From the NCBI RefSeq assembly GCF_004297125.1, contig NZ_SCVD01000021.1, positions 186,001 through 250,000 on the forward strand: DNA of 64,000 bases, given 5' to 3'. Origin of the DNA: Phenylobacterium sp. GTDB taxonomy: Bacteria > Pseudomonadota > Alphaproteobacteria > Caulobacterales > Caulobacteraceae. Each line of letters begins with the position of its first letter. Position 1 is the first letter of the stretch. The notes beneath the pieces are model-generated. The model had not been told where the DNA came from, did not search any database, and saw only the letters and a list, made by a program, of their open reading frames with translations. This document shows, in pieces, positions 36,490 to 45,393 of this stretch. Made by a program: the position numbers and the translations under genes.

Positions 36490-38985
36490 ATGGCGTTGAA
36501 CACGATAGGCCGGGCCGTGGGCCTCGCCCTGCTGATCGGAGCCCTGGCGGCCGGACCCGCGGCGGCCGGCGCCGCGCCGGGCGACGACTGGACGAAGGCC
36601 ACGGCGGCCTCCGAGCCCCGCGAAGGCCTGCTGCGGACCTTCGTCGACCGCAAGACCAACCGCATCCAGCTGCGGTTGCCGCCGCCTGACGCCGAGGGGG
36701 TTTCGGGCCGCTTCATCTACCAGGCCAGTCTGGCCACGGGCCTCGGCTCGACGCCCGTGGGCCTCGATCGCGCGGAGATGGGCCGGGCGCTGGTGGTGGT
36801 GTTCCGGCGGGCCGGCCGCAAGGTGATCCTGCAGGCCGAGAACTACGGCTTCCGGGCCGAGGGCGGCGGCGCCGGCGCGGCCAAGGCCGTCCGGGATTCC
36901 TTCGCCGTGTCCAACCTCTGGTCGGCCGACGTGGCCGCCGAGGGGCCCGACGGCTCGGTGCTCATCGACCTCACCAGCTTCCTGACCCAGGACACCCTAG
37001 ACATCGCCGGACGCCTCAAGGCCCGGCGGCAGGGGACCTTTCGCGCCGCTCCGGCCCTGACCTACGCCGACGCGACCCGGGTCGGCGTCTTCCCCGAGAA
37101 CCTGGAGTTCGAGGCGGTGCAGACCTTCACCTCCGACGACCCGGGCGCCGAGGTGCGGGCCGTCGCGCCCGACCCCAGGTCCGTGACGCTCACGGTCCAC
37201 CACAGCTTCGTGAAGCTGCCCGGTTCCGGCTTCACGCCGCGTCGGCACGACCCGCGGACCGGGACCTCGGTCCAGGTGCTGGTGAACGACTACGCCGCTC
37301 CGCTGGACGCGCCGGTCGTGTACCGCCTGGCCCGCCGCTTCCGCCTGGAAAAGGTCGATCCCTCGTCCCCCCGCTCCCGGGTCAAGAAACCCATCGTCTT
37401 CTACGTGGACCGCGCGGCGCCGGAGCCGATCCGCAGTGCGCTGGTGGAAGGCGCCAACTGGTGGGGCCAGGCCTTCGACGCCGCCGGCTTCATCGACGCC
37501 TTCCGGGTGGAGGTCCTGCCGGAAGGCGCCGACCCCATGGACGCCCGTTACAACGTCATCAACTGGATCCATCGCCAGACGCGCGGGTGGTCGACCGGCC
37601 AGACGATCGTCGATCCCCGCACCGGGGAGATCGTGCGTGGCGTGGTCCAGCTGGGATCGCTGCGCATCCGTCAGGATCGGCTGATCTTCGAAGGCCTGCT
37701 GGGCGCCGAGCAGACAGGCCGCGGCGGCCCCGACGACCCGGTGCAGATCGCACTGCAGCGGATCCGCCAGCTCGGCATGCACGAGACCGGACACGCGCTG
37801 GGCTTCTCGCACAACTTCGCGGGCAGCACTTTCGCCGGACGCGCCTCGGCCATGGACTACCCCGCGCCCCTGATCCGCACGAGGGGCGACAGGCTGGACT
37901 TCTCCGACGCCTACGTCCGCGGGGCGGGCGCCTGGGACAAGTTCTCCGTCCGCTGGCTCTACGCCCAGTTCCCGCCCGGGACGGACGAAGCGGCCGCCCT
38001 CGACAAGATCGCGCGCGAGCCGGCCGCCCAGGGCATGCGGTTCATCGCCGACGACGAGCACCCCGACAGCACCCAGTGGGACAACGGCGCCGACCCCATC
38101 GACGAGCTGCGCAACGTGCTGGCCGTCCGCCGGATCGCGCTGCGGCGCTTCGGCCTGCACAACATCGCCAAGGGGGCCCCCGTGGCCGACCTGCGCCGGG
38201 TGTTCGTGCCGGTCTACCTTTTCCACCGGTATCAGGTGGACGCGGTGGTGAAGCAGGTCGGCGGCGTCGACTATGCCTATGCGGTCAACGGCGGGGGGCA
38301 GGAGGCGGCGCGGGCCATCGCGCCCGCTGCCCAGCGCAAGGCGCTGGCCGCCCTCACCGCGACGCTCGATCCACAGCTGCTCGACACCCCCGACGAGCTG
38401 GTCGGCCTGCTGTCCCAGGCCCAGTCGGGCACCCCCGACCGGCAGTTCGAGATCGAGCTGTTCGACACCCTGGGCGGACCCGTCTTCGATCCGGTGGGCG
38501 CGGCGACGGCGGCTTCGGACATGATCCTGCGCCAGCTCGTCGAGGCGCCCCGCCTCAATCGGGTGCTGGAACAGCATCGCCGGGACGCCGGCCAGCTCGG
38601 CGTCGACGAGCTGCTGTCGACGCTGTTCGGCGCGGTCCGCGTCCAGCCCGGCGACACGCCGCGCGCGGCCGAGATCCGGCGGCGGCAGCAGGCCCGGCTG
38701 ATCGGGGACCTGGCCGACGTGCTGGGCGAGAAGAGCCTGTCGCCGACCGTCGCGGGCCTGGTCCAACAGGCCTTGAAGGGTTTCGGCGGGTCCCTCGACA
38801 CCACCGGCGGACCACCCGAGACGGTCGCCTACAATCGCTTCCTGGCCGAGTTGCTCGCCAAGTCGGACCGCGAGGCCCTGGCCCGCTTCGCCTCGGAGGC
38901 CGCGCCCGCGCCCAGGACCCCGCCGGGCAGTCCGATCGGCGAGGATTGCTGGTTCTGCTCGCCGCTGCCCCTCGCCGAGGACTAG
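36490..38985 (+). CDS. secreted zinc-dependent metalloprotease (DUF5117/DUF4953-like)
   Basis: An 831-residue protein with a signal peptide (about residues 1-27). The metzincin zinc motif HETGHALGFSH is at 431-441 (His431, Glu432, His435, His441), followed by a Met-turn-like SAMDY. The N-terminal half (GRFIYQASLATGLGS... GLDRAEMG) and the layout match the large DUF5117 plus DUF4953 metalloproteases common next to TonB receptors. ATG 36490 is preferred over TTG 36475 because it has a GAGG site at the right distance and begins the signal peptide. It is probably in one operon with the SDR and MFS genes. Confidence 0.88.
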   Translation: MALNTIGRAVGLALLIGALAAGPAAAGAAPGDDWTKATAASEPREGLLRTFVDRKTNRIQLRLPPPDAEGVSGRFIYQASLATGLGSTPVGLDRAEMGRALVVVFRRAGRKVILQAENYGFRAEGGGAGAAKAVRDSFAVSNLWSADVAAEGPDGSVLIDLTSFLTQDTLDIAGRLKARRQGTFRAAPALTYADATRVGVFPENLEFEAVQTFTSDDPGAEVRAVAPDPRSVTLTVHHSFVKLPGSGFTPRRHDPRTGTSVQVLVNDYAAPLDAPVVYRLARRFRLEKVDPSSPRSRVKKPIVFYVDRAAPEPIRSALVEGANWWGQAFDAAGFIDAFRVEVLPEGADPMDARYNVINWIHRQTRGWSTGQTIVDPRTGEIVRGVVQLGSLRIRQDRLIFEGLLGAEQTGRGGPDDPVQIALQRIRQLGMHETGHALGFSHNFAGSTFAGRASAMDYPAPLIRTRGDRLDFSDAYVRGAGAWDKFSVRWLYAQFPPGTDEAAALDKIAREPAAQGMRFIADDEHPDSTQWDNGADPIDELRNVLAVRRIALRRFGLHNIAKGAPVADLRRVFVPVYLFHRYQVDAVVKQVGGVDYAYAVNGGGQEAARAIAPAAQRKALAALTATLDPQLLDTPDELVGLLSQAQSGTPDRQFEIELFDTLGGPVFDPVGAATAASDMILRQLVEAPRLNRVLEQHRRDAGQLGVDELLSTLFGAVRVQPGDTPRAAEIRRRQQARLIGDLADVLGEKSLSPTVAGLVQQALKGFGGSLDTTGGPPETVAYNRFLAELLAKSDREALARFASEAAPAPRTPPGSPIGEDCWFCSPLPLAED

Positions 38986-39085
38986 CGGGCGGCTTCGGCG
39001 TCGCTGGCAAGATTCGTGGGAAGTTTGTCATTCCGGCCGGCGGGTGCGGGGGTTAGGTCTCGGCGGTCAATCCAGCGAGCCCGCT

Positions 39086-40147
39086 ATGTCTCGACTGACG
39101 GTCGCCGCCGTCCTCCCCGCCGCTATCGGCCGCGCCTTGGCCGGCCTCGCGGCCCTGTTCATCATGGGCGGCGTCGCGGGGGCCAGGCCGCTGGTGGTGA
39201 TCCTAGCCGACGCCGACGGAACGGTGGCCACTGACCTGCTCGCCCCCTACGCCATCCTGGCCGAGAGCGGCGCGGTGGAGGTGAAGGTGGCGTCGGCGAC
39301 GGCCGCGCCCGTGCGCCTCACGCCGGGCGTCGCTTGGGTGGCGCCCCAGATGACCCTGGCCCAGCTGGCGCGGGCCCGGCCTGCCGGCCCTGACGTGGTG
39401 ATCGTCCCGGCGCTCGAAGTCGTGGACGATCCGGCGCGCTCTGCCTGGCTGCGGGCGCAGGCCCGCGGCGGCGCGCGGATCATGTCCATCTGCAATGGCG
39501 CGAAGGTGCTGGCGGTCGCCGGCCTGCTCGACGGTCGCCAGGCGACGGTTCATTGGTACAGTCGCGCGAAGCTCACACAGCAATATCCGAAGGTGAAATG
39601 GCGGCACGATCTGCGCTGGGTCGTGGACGGGCCGATCACCACCACGGCCGGCATCAGCGCCGGCGAGCCGGCGACCCTCGACCTCCTGCGGCGGCTCGCC
39701 GGCGACACCGTGATGCGGGACACCGCCCGGCGCCTGGCCTTGCCCCTGCCGGACCAGCGCCATCGGGGCGACGATTTCCGCCTCACCGCCCGGGGCGCCG
39801 GTCTCGTCGTCGGCAATCGGATGGCGTTCTGGAGCCATGAGGACGTGGCCGTGCCGCTCGCCCAGGGCCTGGACGAGCTCGCCTTCGGAACCGCGATGGA
39901 CGCCTGGTCGCGCACCTATCGCTCGACGGCCTGGGCCGTGGGTCCCGCCAGCGTGGTCACGCGCCACGGTCTCGTCCTCTATCGCGGCCGCACCCTGCCG
40001 GGGCGGTTCGACCGTCAGGTCGCCTTGCCGCACGCGGAGGTCATGGCGGCCACGTTCGACCAGATCCGCGGCGCCTACGGCGGCTCCACGGCACGGTTCG
40101 TGGCCTTGCAGTTCGAGCACCCCTACGGCGCGGTGAGCGCCTGGTAG
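39086..40147 (+). CDS. exported DJ-1/PfpI (GATase1-like) domain protein
   Basis: A 353-residue protein with an N-terminal hydrophobic segment (about residues 13-32) that looks like a signal or anchor, then a DJ-1/PfpI domain (about 34-190). The nucleophile Cys136 is in SICNGAKVLAVAGLLDGR and is followed by ATVHW, as in the AraC-type GATase1 regulators. The DNA-binding domain of those regulators is absent. Instead there is about 150 residues of unrecognised sequence. Its function is unknown; DJ-1 superfamily members include hydratases, isomerases and ligand sensors. It converges on the response regulator gene. Confidence 0.75.
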   Translation: MSRLTVAAVLPAAIGRALAGLAALFIMGGVAGARPLVVILADADGTVATDLLAPYAILAESGAVEVKVASATAAPVRLTPGVAWVAPQMTLAQLARARPAGPDVVIVPALEVVDDPARSAWLRAQARGGARIMSICNGAKVLAVAGLLDGRQATVHWYSRAKLTQQYPKVKWRHDLRWVVDGPITTTAGISAGEPATLDLLRRLAGDTVMRDTARRLALPLPDQRHRGDDFRLTARGAGLVVGNRMAFWSHEDVAVPLAQGLDELAFGTAMDAWSRTYRSTAWAVGPASVVTRHGLVLYRGRTLPGRFDRQVALPHAEVMAATFDQIRGAYGGSTARFVALQFEHPYGAVSAW

Positions 40148-40154
40148 GCCGCGA

Positions 40155-40931
40155 CTACGCCACCATCCCGCTCCGGGACGTGACCTGGGCCTGGAAGAGG
40201 TAGCCGCCGCCGCGCAGGGTCTTGATCATCTCGCCGGCCCCGTCGCAGGCCGACAGCGTGCGTCGCAGGCGCGCGACGCGGGCGTCGATGGAGCGCCCGC
40301 CCGCCGCCGCGCCGTCGCCGTGCAACAGGGCGATGAGGGCGTCGCGGCGCAACACCTCGCCGGGACGCGCCACGAGCGCGCGCAGCAGGGCGGCGTCGGC
40401 GGGGCTGAGGCGCACCGTGCGGCCCGACGGTGCGGTGACGTAGCCGAGCTCGGCGTCGAACCGCCAGGTCTCGAGTACAGCCTGGGCGGTGTGGCGCGCC
40501 TGGCGTGCGGCGCGGCGCAGCAGGGCGCGCACCTTGGCCAGCAGCTCCAGCGGATGGGTGGTCTTGGGCAGGACGTCGTCCGCGCCGAACTCCAGGCCGG
40601 CGACCCGGTCCAGGGTGTCCGCCGCGCGGGCGACCACAAGGACCGGCGCGCTCTCGGCCTCGGACAGCTTGCGGCACAGCGCCAGGCCGTCGGCGTCGGG
40701 CAGGGCGGTCTCCAGGATCACCAGGTCGCAGCCGCGCGCGTCCAGCGTGGGTTGGGCTTCGGCGGCGGAATCGGCGCGCTCCACCTCGAAGCCATGGCGG
40801 CGCAGCATGTCGAGGCCCGGCTCGATGGAGCCCCCGTCGGCGTCGATCCACAGCACGCGGGGCGATCCTTGCGCGACGGCGGCCCGCGCCGGAACGCCAC
40901 CGGCGGCGAATTCGAAGGCGACTGCAGTCAT
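40155..40931 (-). CDS. orphan OmpR-type response regulator with degenerate receiver
   Basis: A 258-residue protein with a receiver domain (about 25-140) and an OmpR/PhoB winged-helix domain (about 155-245, TVRLSPADAALLRALVARPGEVLRRDAL... IDARVARLRRTL... GGGYLFQ). The phospho-acceptor Asp is replaced by Glu74 (LVILETALPDADGL), and the switch Thr/Ser is not seen, while the lysine in LPK is kept. It is therefore likely phosphorylation-independent. No histidine kinase is adjacent. It is divergent from the TonB receptor at 41435, and the spacer holds several dyads that could be its binding sites. Confidence 0.9.
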   Translation of the reverse strand: MTAVAFEFAAGGVPARAAVAQGSPRVLWIDADGGSIEPGLDMLRRHGFEVERADSAAEAQPTLDARGCDLVILETALPDADGLALCRKLSEAESAPVLVVARAADTLDRVAGLEFGADDVLPKTTHPLELLAKVRALLRRAARQARHTAQAVLETWRFDAELGYVTAPSGRTVRLSPADAALLRALVARPGEVLRRDALIALLHGDGAAAGGRSIDARVARLRRTLSACDGAGEMIKTLRGGGYLFQAQVTSRSGMVA

Positions 40932-41008
40932 GATGGCTTCTGTCCCGGGCCAAACCTCCGGGTCGGTCCCCGGCGCACCAGCACCTTAGCCCGGACAGTT
41001 GGATTTTG

Positions 41009-41066
41009 ATGACGACTTCTCGTCATACTTCACATGAAACGACTTCATGTGTCACCTGGCTGTGAC
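41009..41066. promoter_or_regulatory. cluster of three dyads upstream of the OmpR-type regulator
   Basis: Three perfect dyads follow one another: ATGACGA-CTTC-TCGTCAT (41009-41026), CACATGAA-N5-TTCATGTG (41031-41051), and GTCAC-N6-GTGAC (41051-41066). They begin 78 bases upstream of the regulator start and lie in an AT-richer stretch. The middle one recurs near the TonB receptor. Confidence 0.55.
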
Positions 41067-41251
41067 AATTGTAACGATGGTCAATAGCTGTTTTCTTTTT
41101 GCAACATTCTTCCACGAATGACTTGGCCGAACTCGATCCCGACGTAACCATCGTGCGACTCCCGGTCGGCGGCTGGACTGAAGCTATCATGCTGTTTTTA
41201 CGTGTATTATCTGAACTCCACGTGAGGTGTTCCGCATCCGCGCGCTACCGT
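41067..41251. other. central part of the regulator/TonB-receptor spacer
   Basis: No gene is recognised. A short open frame at 41099-41317 has no ribosome binding site and no family resemblance. The stretch is AT-rich for this genome and probably contains the promoters of the two divergent genes. Confidence 0.4.
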
Positions 41252-41270
41252 CACATGAAGCGTATTCATG
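41252..41270. promoter_or_regulatory. second TCACATGAA-N5-TTCATG dyad, near the TonB receptor
   Basis: CACATGAA (41252-41259), five bases, then TTCATG (41265-41270). It matches the dyad at 41031-41051 in arm sequence and spacer length and lies 165 bases before the receptor start. Confidence 0.5.
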
Positions 41271-41434
41271 CTTCGCATAAGATAAATTCAGTAAAGAGCC
41301 GCTGCACGCGACAATAGTTTTTCTCCAGCGGCGCTCGGGCGCGCGGTCGGAACCTCCGGCCGCGTTGGGGGCCGGCTTTCATGTGGGGTTCGGCCGAGGC
41401 TCGACGAGTCGCCGGCCGCTGGAGGACTTAGACC

Positions 41435-44400
41435 TTGAATATCAAGAGCACGCGTGAGCGCCTTCTGGCGTCGTCGATGATCTGTGGGGTGGCCCTGCTG
41501 GGCCTTGCGACCCCTGCCGCCGCCCAGACGGCCGGCGATGAAGTCTCCGAAGTGGTGGTGACCGGCACCCGGATCCCCTCGCCGAACCTGGAAAGCGTCA
41601 GCCCGGTGACCGCGGTGAGCGCCGCTGAAATCAAGGCCACGGGCGTGACCCGGGTCGAAGACATGATCAACAGCCTGCCCCAGGCCTTCGCCGCCCAGGG
41701 CTCGGCCCTGTCCAACGGTTCGACCGGTACGGCGACCGTGAGCCTTCGCGGCCTGGGCGCCACGCGGACCCAGGTCCTGATCGACGGCCGCCGCCTGATG
41801 CCCGGCACGCCGAACACCCTGGGCGGCTCGCTCGCCCCAGATCTCAACTTCATCCCGACGGCCCTGATCGAGCGCGTCGACGTGCTGACGGGCGGCGCCT
41901 CGGCCGTTTACGGCGCCGACGCCGTGGCCGGCGTCGTCAACTTCATCATGTCGCGCAACTTCGAAGGCGTGCGGGTCGACGCCCAGTACGGGATCTACCA
42001 GCACGACAACAGCAGCCCGATAGCCGACATCGTAAGCGCCCGGGCGGCCACCGCGGCCAGCCCCGAGTTCTTCCGCCTGCCGAAGGACAACGTGCGCGAC
42101 GGCGAGAGCTCGCAGGTCACCCTGATCCTCGGCGTGAACTCGCCGGACGGGAAGGGCAACGTCACGGCCTATGCCGGCTATCGCCACGTCGAACCGATCT
42201 TCCAGGGCAACCGCGACTTCTCGGCCTGTACGCTGAACTCGGGCGACAGCTTCGCGGCCGCCGGCTGCGGCGGCTCGGGCACCGCGTTCCCGGCCCGCTT
42301 CGGCGCGAACATCGTCGACATCACGGGCCCGGGGAACACCTTCCGGCCGCGCGTGGCCGCCCGCGACGTGTTCAACTTCGGCCCGCAGAACTACTACCAG
42401 CGCCCTGACGACCGCTACGTGCTGGGCGCCTTCGCCAACTACGAGATCAACGACTGGGCGACGGCCTACATGGACGTGATGTTCATGGACGACACGTCCA
42501 CCTACCAGATCGCGGCGGGCGGCATCTTCGCCGGCACCTTCTCGGTCAACTGCGCCAACCCGTTCCTGTCGGCCCAGCAACGCGGCCTGCTGGCCGCCAC
42601 GGCGGCGTCGGGCGGCGGCACCTGCGCCACCAACCCGGCGGGCACCTTCACCGGCACCATCGCGCGCCGGAACGTCGAAGGCGGTGGTCGCCAGGGCACG
42701 ACCCAGCACCAGCAGTACCGCTACGTCGTCGGCGTCCGCGGCGACCTGAACGACAACTGGAACTACGACTTCGCGATGCAGTACGGCCGCGTGTCGTTCG
42801 GCCAGGTGCAGACAGGCTTCTTCCGCACCGGCGCCATCAACAACGCCTTGAACGTCGTCTCGGTGAATGGCGTCCCGACCTGCCAATCCGTGGTCAACGG
42901 CACCGACCTGGCCTGCGTGCCCTACAACATCATGCAGCTGGGCGGCGTGACCCAGGCGGCGTTGAACTACCTCGAAACCCCCTCCACCCAGAACGGTAAC
43001 CTGTTCGAGCGCGTGGTCAGCTTCAACATCGGTGGCGACCTCACCGAGTACGGCGTGAAGACTCCGTGGGCCGACACCGGCGTCGGCATCTCGATCGGCG
43101 CGGAATACCGCCGCGAGACCATGGACTACGCCGCCGACTTCGTGGCCGCCTCCGGCCAGCTGAACGGCGCGGGCGGCGCGAACCCGCCGGTCAACGGCTC
43201 GTTCGACGTCTATGAAGTGTTCGCCGAGGCGCGGGTCCCGATCCTGCAGGACATGCCCTTCGCCAAGTCGCTGACCTTCGAGACGGCCTTCCGCTACTCC
43301 GACTACACCTCGATCGGCACGACGGAGACCTACAAGCTGGCCGGCGACTGGGAGCCCGTCGATGGCGTCCGCATCCGTGGCGGCTACAACCGCGCCGTCC
43401 GCGCCCCGCACATCCTCGAGCTGTTCAGCCCGCAGAACGTCGCCCTGGACGGTACGCAGGACCCCTGCGCCGGCCTCGCCGCCGCCGACCCGCTGGTCGC
43501 GCGCTGCGCCTCGCTGTTCAACCTGACCACCGCACAGGTGCTGGCCATCGAGGCCAACCCGGCGGCCCAGTACAACGGCCGCTTCGCCGGGAACACGAAC
43601 CTGGAGCCGGAGACCAGCGACACCTACACCCTGGGCCTGGTGTGGCAGCCGTCGTTCCTGCCCGGGTTCAACGCCTCGGTCGACTGGTTCGATATCAAGG
43701 TGAAGGACTACATCTCGAACATCGGCGCGGACGTGATCATCAACCGCTGCGTCGGCCAGTCGGACGCCAGTTTCTGCTCGCTGGTGCATCGGGACGCCGA
43801 AGGTTCGATCTGGCTGTCGAACCAGGGCTTCGTGGACGACCAGACGGTGAACATCGGCTCGATCCGCACCTCGGGCTTGGATTTCAACGCCGGCTACCGC
43901 CTGAACCTTGACGATCAGGGCCTGGGCTCCATGTCCTTCAACTTCGTTGGCACCTACCTCGACAAGCTGGAGGCGCAGGCCCTGCCGGGCGACGACGCCT
44001 TCGATTGCGCCGGTCTCTACGGCACGATCTGCTCGGTCTCGTCGGGCTTCACCGCCCCGAACCCGAAATGGCGCCACAAGGCCCGCCTGAGCTGGGCGAC
44101 GCCGCTGACCTACGGCGAGTGGTTCAAGGACGTCACCGTCTCGCTGCAATGGCGCCACTTCGACAAGGTGAAGCTGGACGCCTTCGACGACCACCCGCAG
44201 CTGAACAACCCGGGAATCCAGTACGAGAGCGACCGGGTGCTGAAGTCGCGCGACTACTTCGACCTCACGGCGTCGTGGACGATGCGCGACAACCTCAACT
44301 TCCGCGCCGGCGTGAACAACATCTTCGACAAGGATCCGCCGCTGACCGGCGCCTCGAACTGCCCCACGGGCTCCTGCTCGGGGAACACCTGGCCGCAGGT

Positions 44401-44452
44401 CTACGATTCCTTCGGCCGCTACCTGTTCGTGGGCCTGACCGCGGACTTCTAG
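41435..44452 (+). CDS. TonB-dependent receptor
   Basis: A 1005-residue outer-membrane receptor that starts with TTG, eight bases behind a strong GGAGGA site. The signal peptide ends near AAAQ at residue 31, then TonB-box-like SEVVVTGTRI, a plug (SLRGLGATRTQVLIDGRRLMPG, LIERVDVLTGGASAVYGADAVAGVVNFI) and a barrel ending in Phe (YLFVGLTADF). Several Cys pairs (for example FSACTLNSGDSFAAAGCGG) sit in predicted extracellular loops. It is followed by a strong terminator. The degenerate OmpR-type gene is divergent and may regulate it. Confidence 0.96.
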   Translation: MNIKSTRERLLASSMICGVALLGLATPAAAQTAGDEVSEVVVTGTRIPSPNLESVSPVTAVSAAEIKATGVTRVEDMINSLPQAFAAQGSALSNGSTGTATVSLRGLGATRTQVLIDGRRLMPGTPNTLGGSLAPDLNFIPTALIERVDVLTGGASAVYGADAVAGVVNFIMSRNFEGVRVDAQYGIYQHDNSSPIADIVSARAATAASPEFFRLPKDNVRDGESSQVTLILGVNSPDGKGNVTAYAGYRHVEPIFQGNRDFSACTLNSGDSFAAAGCGGSGTAFPARFGANIVDITGPGNTFRPRVAARDVFNFGPQNYYQRPDDRYVLGAFANYEINDWATAYMDVMFMDDTSTYQIAAGGIFAGTFSVNCANPFLSAQQRGLLAATAASGGGTCATNPAGTFTGTIARRNVEGGGRQGTTQHQQYRYVVGVRGDLNDNWNYDFAMQYGRVSFGQVQTGFFRTGAINNALNVVSVNGVPTCQSVVNGTDLACVPYNIMQLGGVTQAALNYLETPSTQNGNLFERVVSFNIGGDLTEYGVKTPWADTGVGISIGAEYRRETMDYAADFVAASGQLNGAGGANPPVNGSFDVYEVFAEARVPILQDMPFAKSLTFETAFRYSDYTSIGTTETYKLAGDWEPVDGVRIRGGYNRAVRAPHILELFSPQNVALDGTQDPCAGLAAADPLVARCASLFNLTTAQVLAIEANPAAQYNGRFAGNTNLEPETSDTYTLGLVWQPSFLPGFNASVDWFDIKVKDYISNIGADVIINRCVGQSDASFCSLVHRDAEGSIWLSNQGFVDDQTVNIGSIRTSGLDFNAGYRLNLDDQGLGSMSFNFVGTYLDKLEAQALPGDDAFDCAGLYGTICSVSSGFTAPNPKWRHKARLSWATPLTYGEWFKDVTVSLQWRHFDKVKLDAFDDHPQLNNPGIQYESDRVLKSRDYFDLTASWTMRDNLNFRAGVNNIFDKDPPLTGASNCPTGSCSGNTWPQVYDSFGRYLFVGLTADF

Positions 44453-44477
44453 GAAAGGACCTCACGTCCTGAGGCCT

Positions 44478-44510
44478 GGGGCCCCTGCGCGAGCAGGGGC
44501 CCCTTTCTTT
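44478..44510 (+). terminator. intrinsic terminator after the 41435 TonB receptor
   Basis: GGGGCCCCTGC (44478-44488) pairs perfectly with GCAGGGGCCCC (44493-44503) around a GCGA loop, followed by TTTCTTT. It lies between the receptor and the convergent transglutaminase-like gene. Confidence 0.93.
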
Positions 44511-44519
44511 GGCGGGCGG

Positions 44520-45299
44520 TCACTGGGCCTTCTGGATCGCGAAGCTCTGGGTGACCAACTCGGCGCGGCCAAAGATGCTCATGAAGGCGATGTCGGCGGC
44601 GTCCAGGCCCGTAGCCACCCGCACCAGGCCCTCGACCGGCGCCAGGCCGGTGGGGTCGACCAGGCGCCAGCGGCCGCCCAGATAGACCTCGGCCACGGCG
44701 TGCAGGTCGGGCGGCTCCAGCTTCCAGGCGTAGGCGCTGACCGCGCGGGCCGGGATGTCGGCGGCGCGGCACAGCGTGATGGCCAGATGGGTGAAGTCGC
44801 GGCAGACGCCGGCCCGGTCCACGAAGGTGTCCAGGGCAGTGGAGGCCGCGTCGCTGACGCCGGCGCGATAGTCCAGGTGCTGGCCGATCCAGGCGATGAT
44901 CGCCGCCACCTTGTCCCCGCCGGAAAGGCTGCCGAACTCGCGCTCCACGAAGCTTTCGAAGCGGTCGGAGGGGCAATAGCGGCTGGCGCGCAGGTAGCGC
45001 AGGGCCTCGCCGGGCAGGTCGCGGATCGCCACGGCGGCGACGCCCTCCAGCGTGGCGTCGCGCGCCAGGACCTCCACGTCGGCCTCGTAGCGCAGCGCCA
45101 CCCGGCCCTGGGCCGTGAACACCGCTCGCCGTTCGCCGGTGAGCGAATCGTCCAGGCGGGCGAGGTCGGCGGCAGGCGTGAGGGTCAGGCGCTCACGATG
45201 CACGGCCTGGTCCGGCCCGCGGGCGGCCTCGAGCAGCAGCAGCACCTCGCAGCGCTCCGCGAAGTCGTAGGTCAGCCCGGCCTGGATATGGAAACGCAT
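44520..45299 (-). CDS. transglutaminase-like domain protein
   Basis: A 259-residue cytoplasmic protein. The N-terminal beta domain (MRFHIQAGLTYDF) is typical of the bacterial transglutaminase N-terminal region. The papain-like core has Cys166 in AGVCRDFTHLAI, His200 in DLHAVAEVYL and Asp215 in LVDPTG, so the catalytic triad is complete. Bacterial members are usually thought to be proteases or amide hydrolases rather than cross-linkers. The ATG at 45299 has a GGAGGA site seven bases upstream. It lies alone between the receptor terminator and the next leftward gene, lysR. Confidence 0.92.
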   Translation of the reverse strand: MRFHIQAGLTYDFAERCEVLLLLEAARGPDQAVHRERLTLTPAADLARLDDSLTGERRAVFTAQGRVALRYEADVEVLARDATLEGVAAVAIRDLPGEALRYLRASRYCPSDRFESFVEREFGSLSGGDKVAAIIAWIGQHLDYRAGVSDAASTALDTFVDRAGVCRDFTHLAITLCRAADIPARAVSAYAWKLEPPDLHAVAEVYLGGRWRLVDPTGLAPVEGLVRVATGLDAADIAFMSIFGRAELVTQSFAIQKAQ

Positions 45300-45393
45300 G
45301 CGTCCTCCGCCCCGCCAACGCACGGAGCGGGCCGGCGTTGCTCTATCAGGGATCGGGTGACGCCGGCGTGACCGGCTGACCGGCCTTGGGAAG

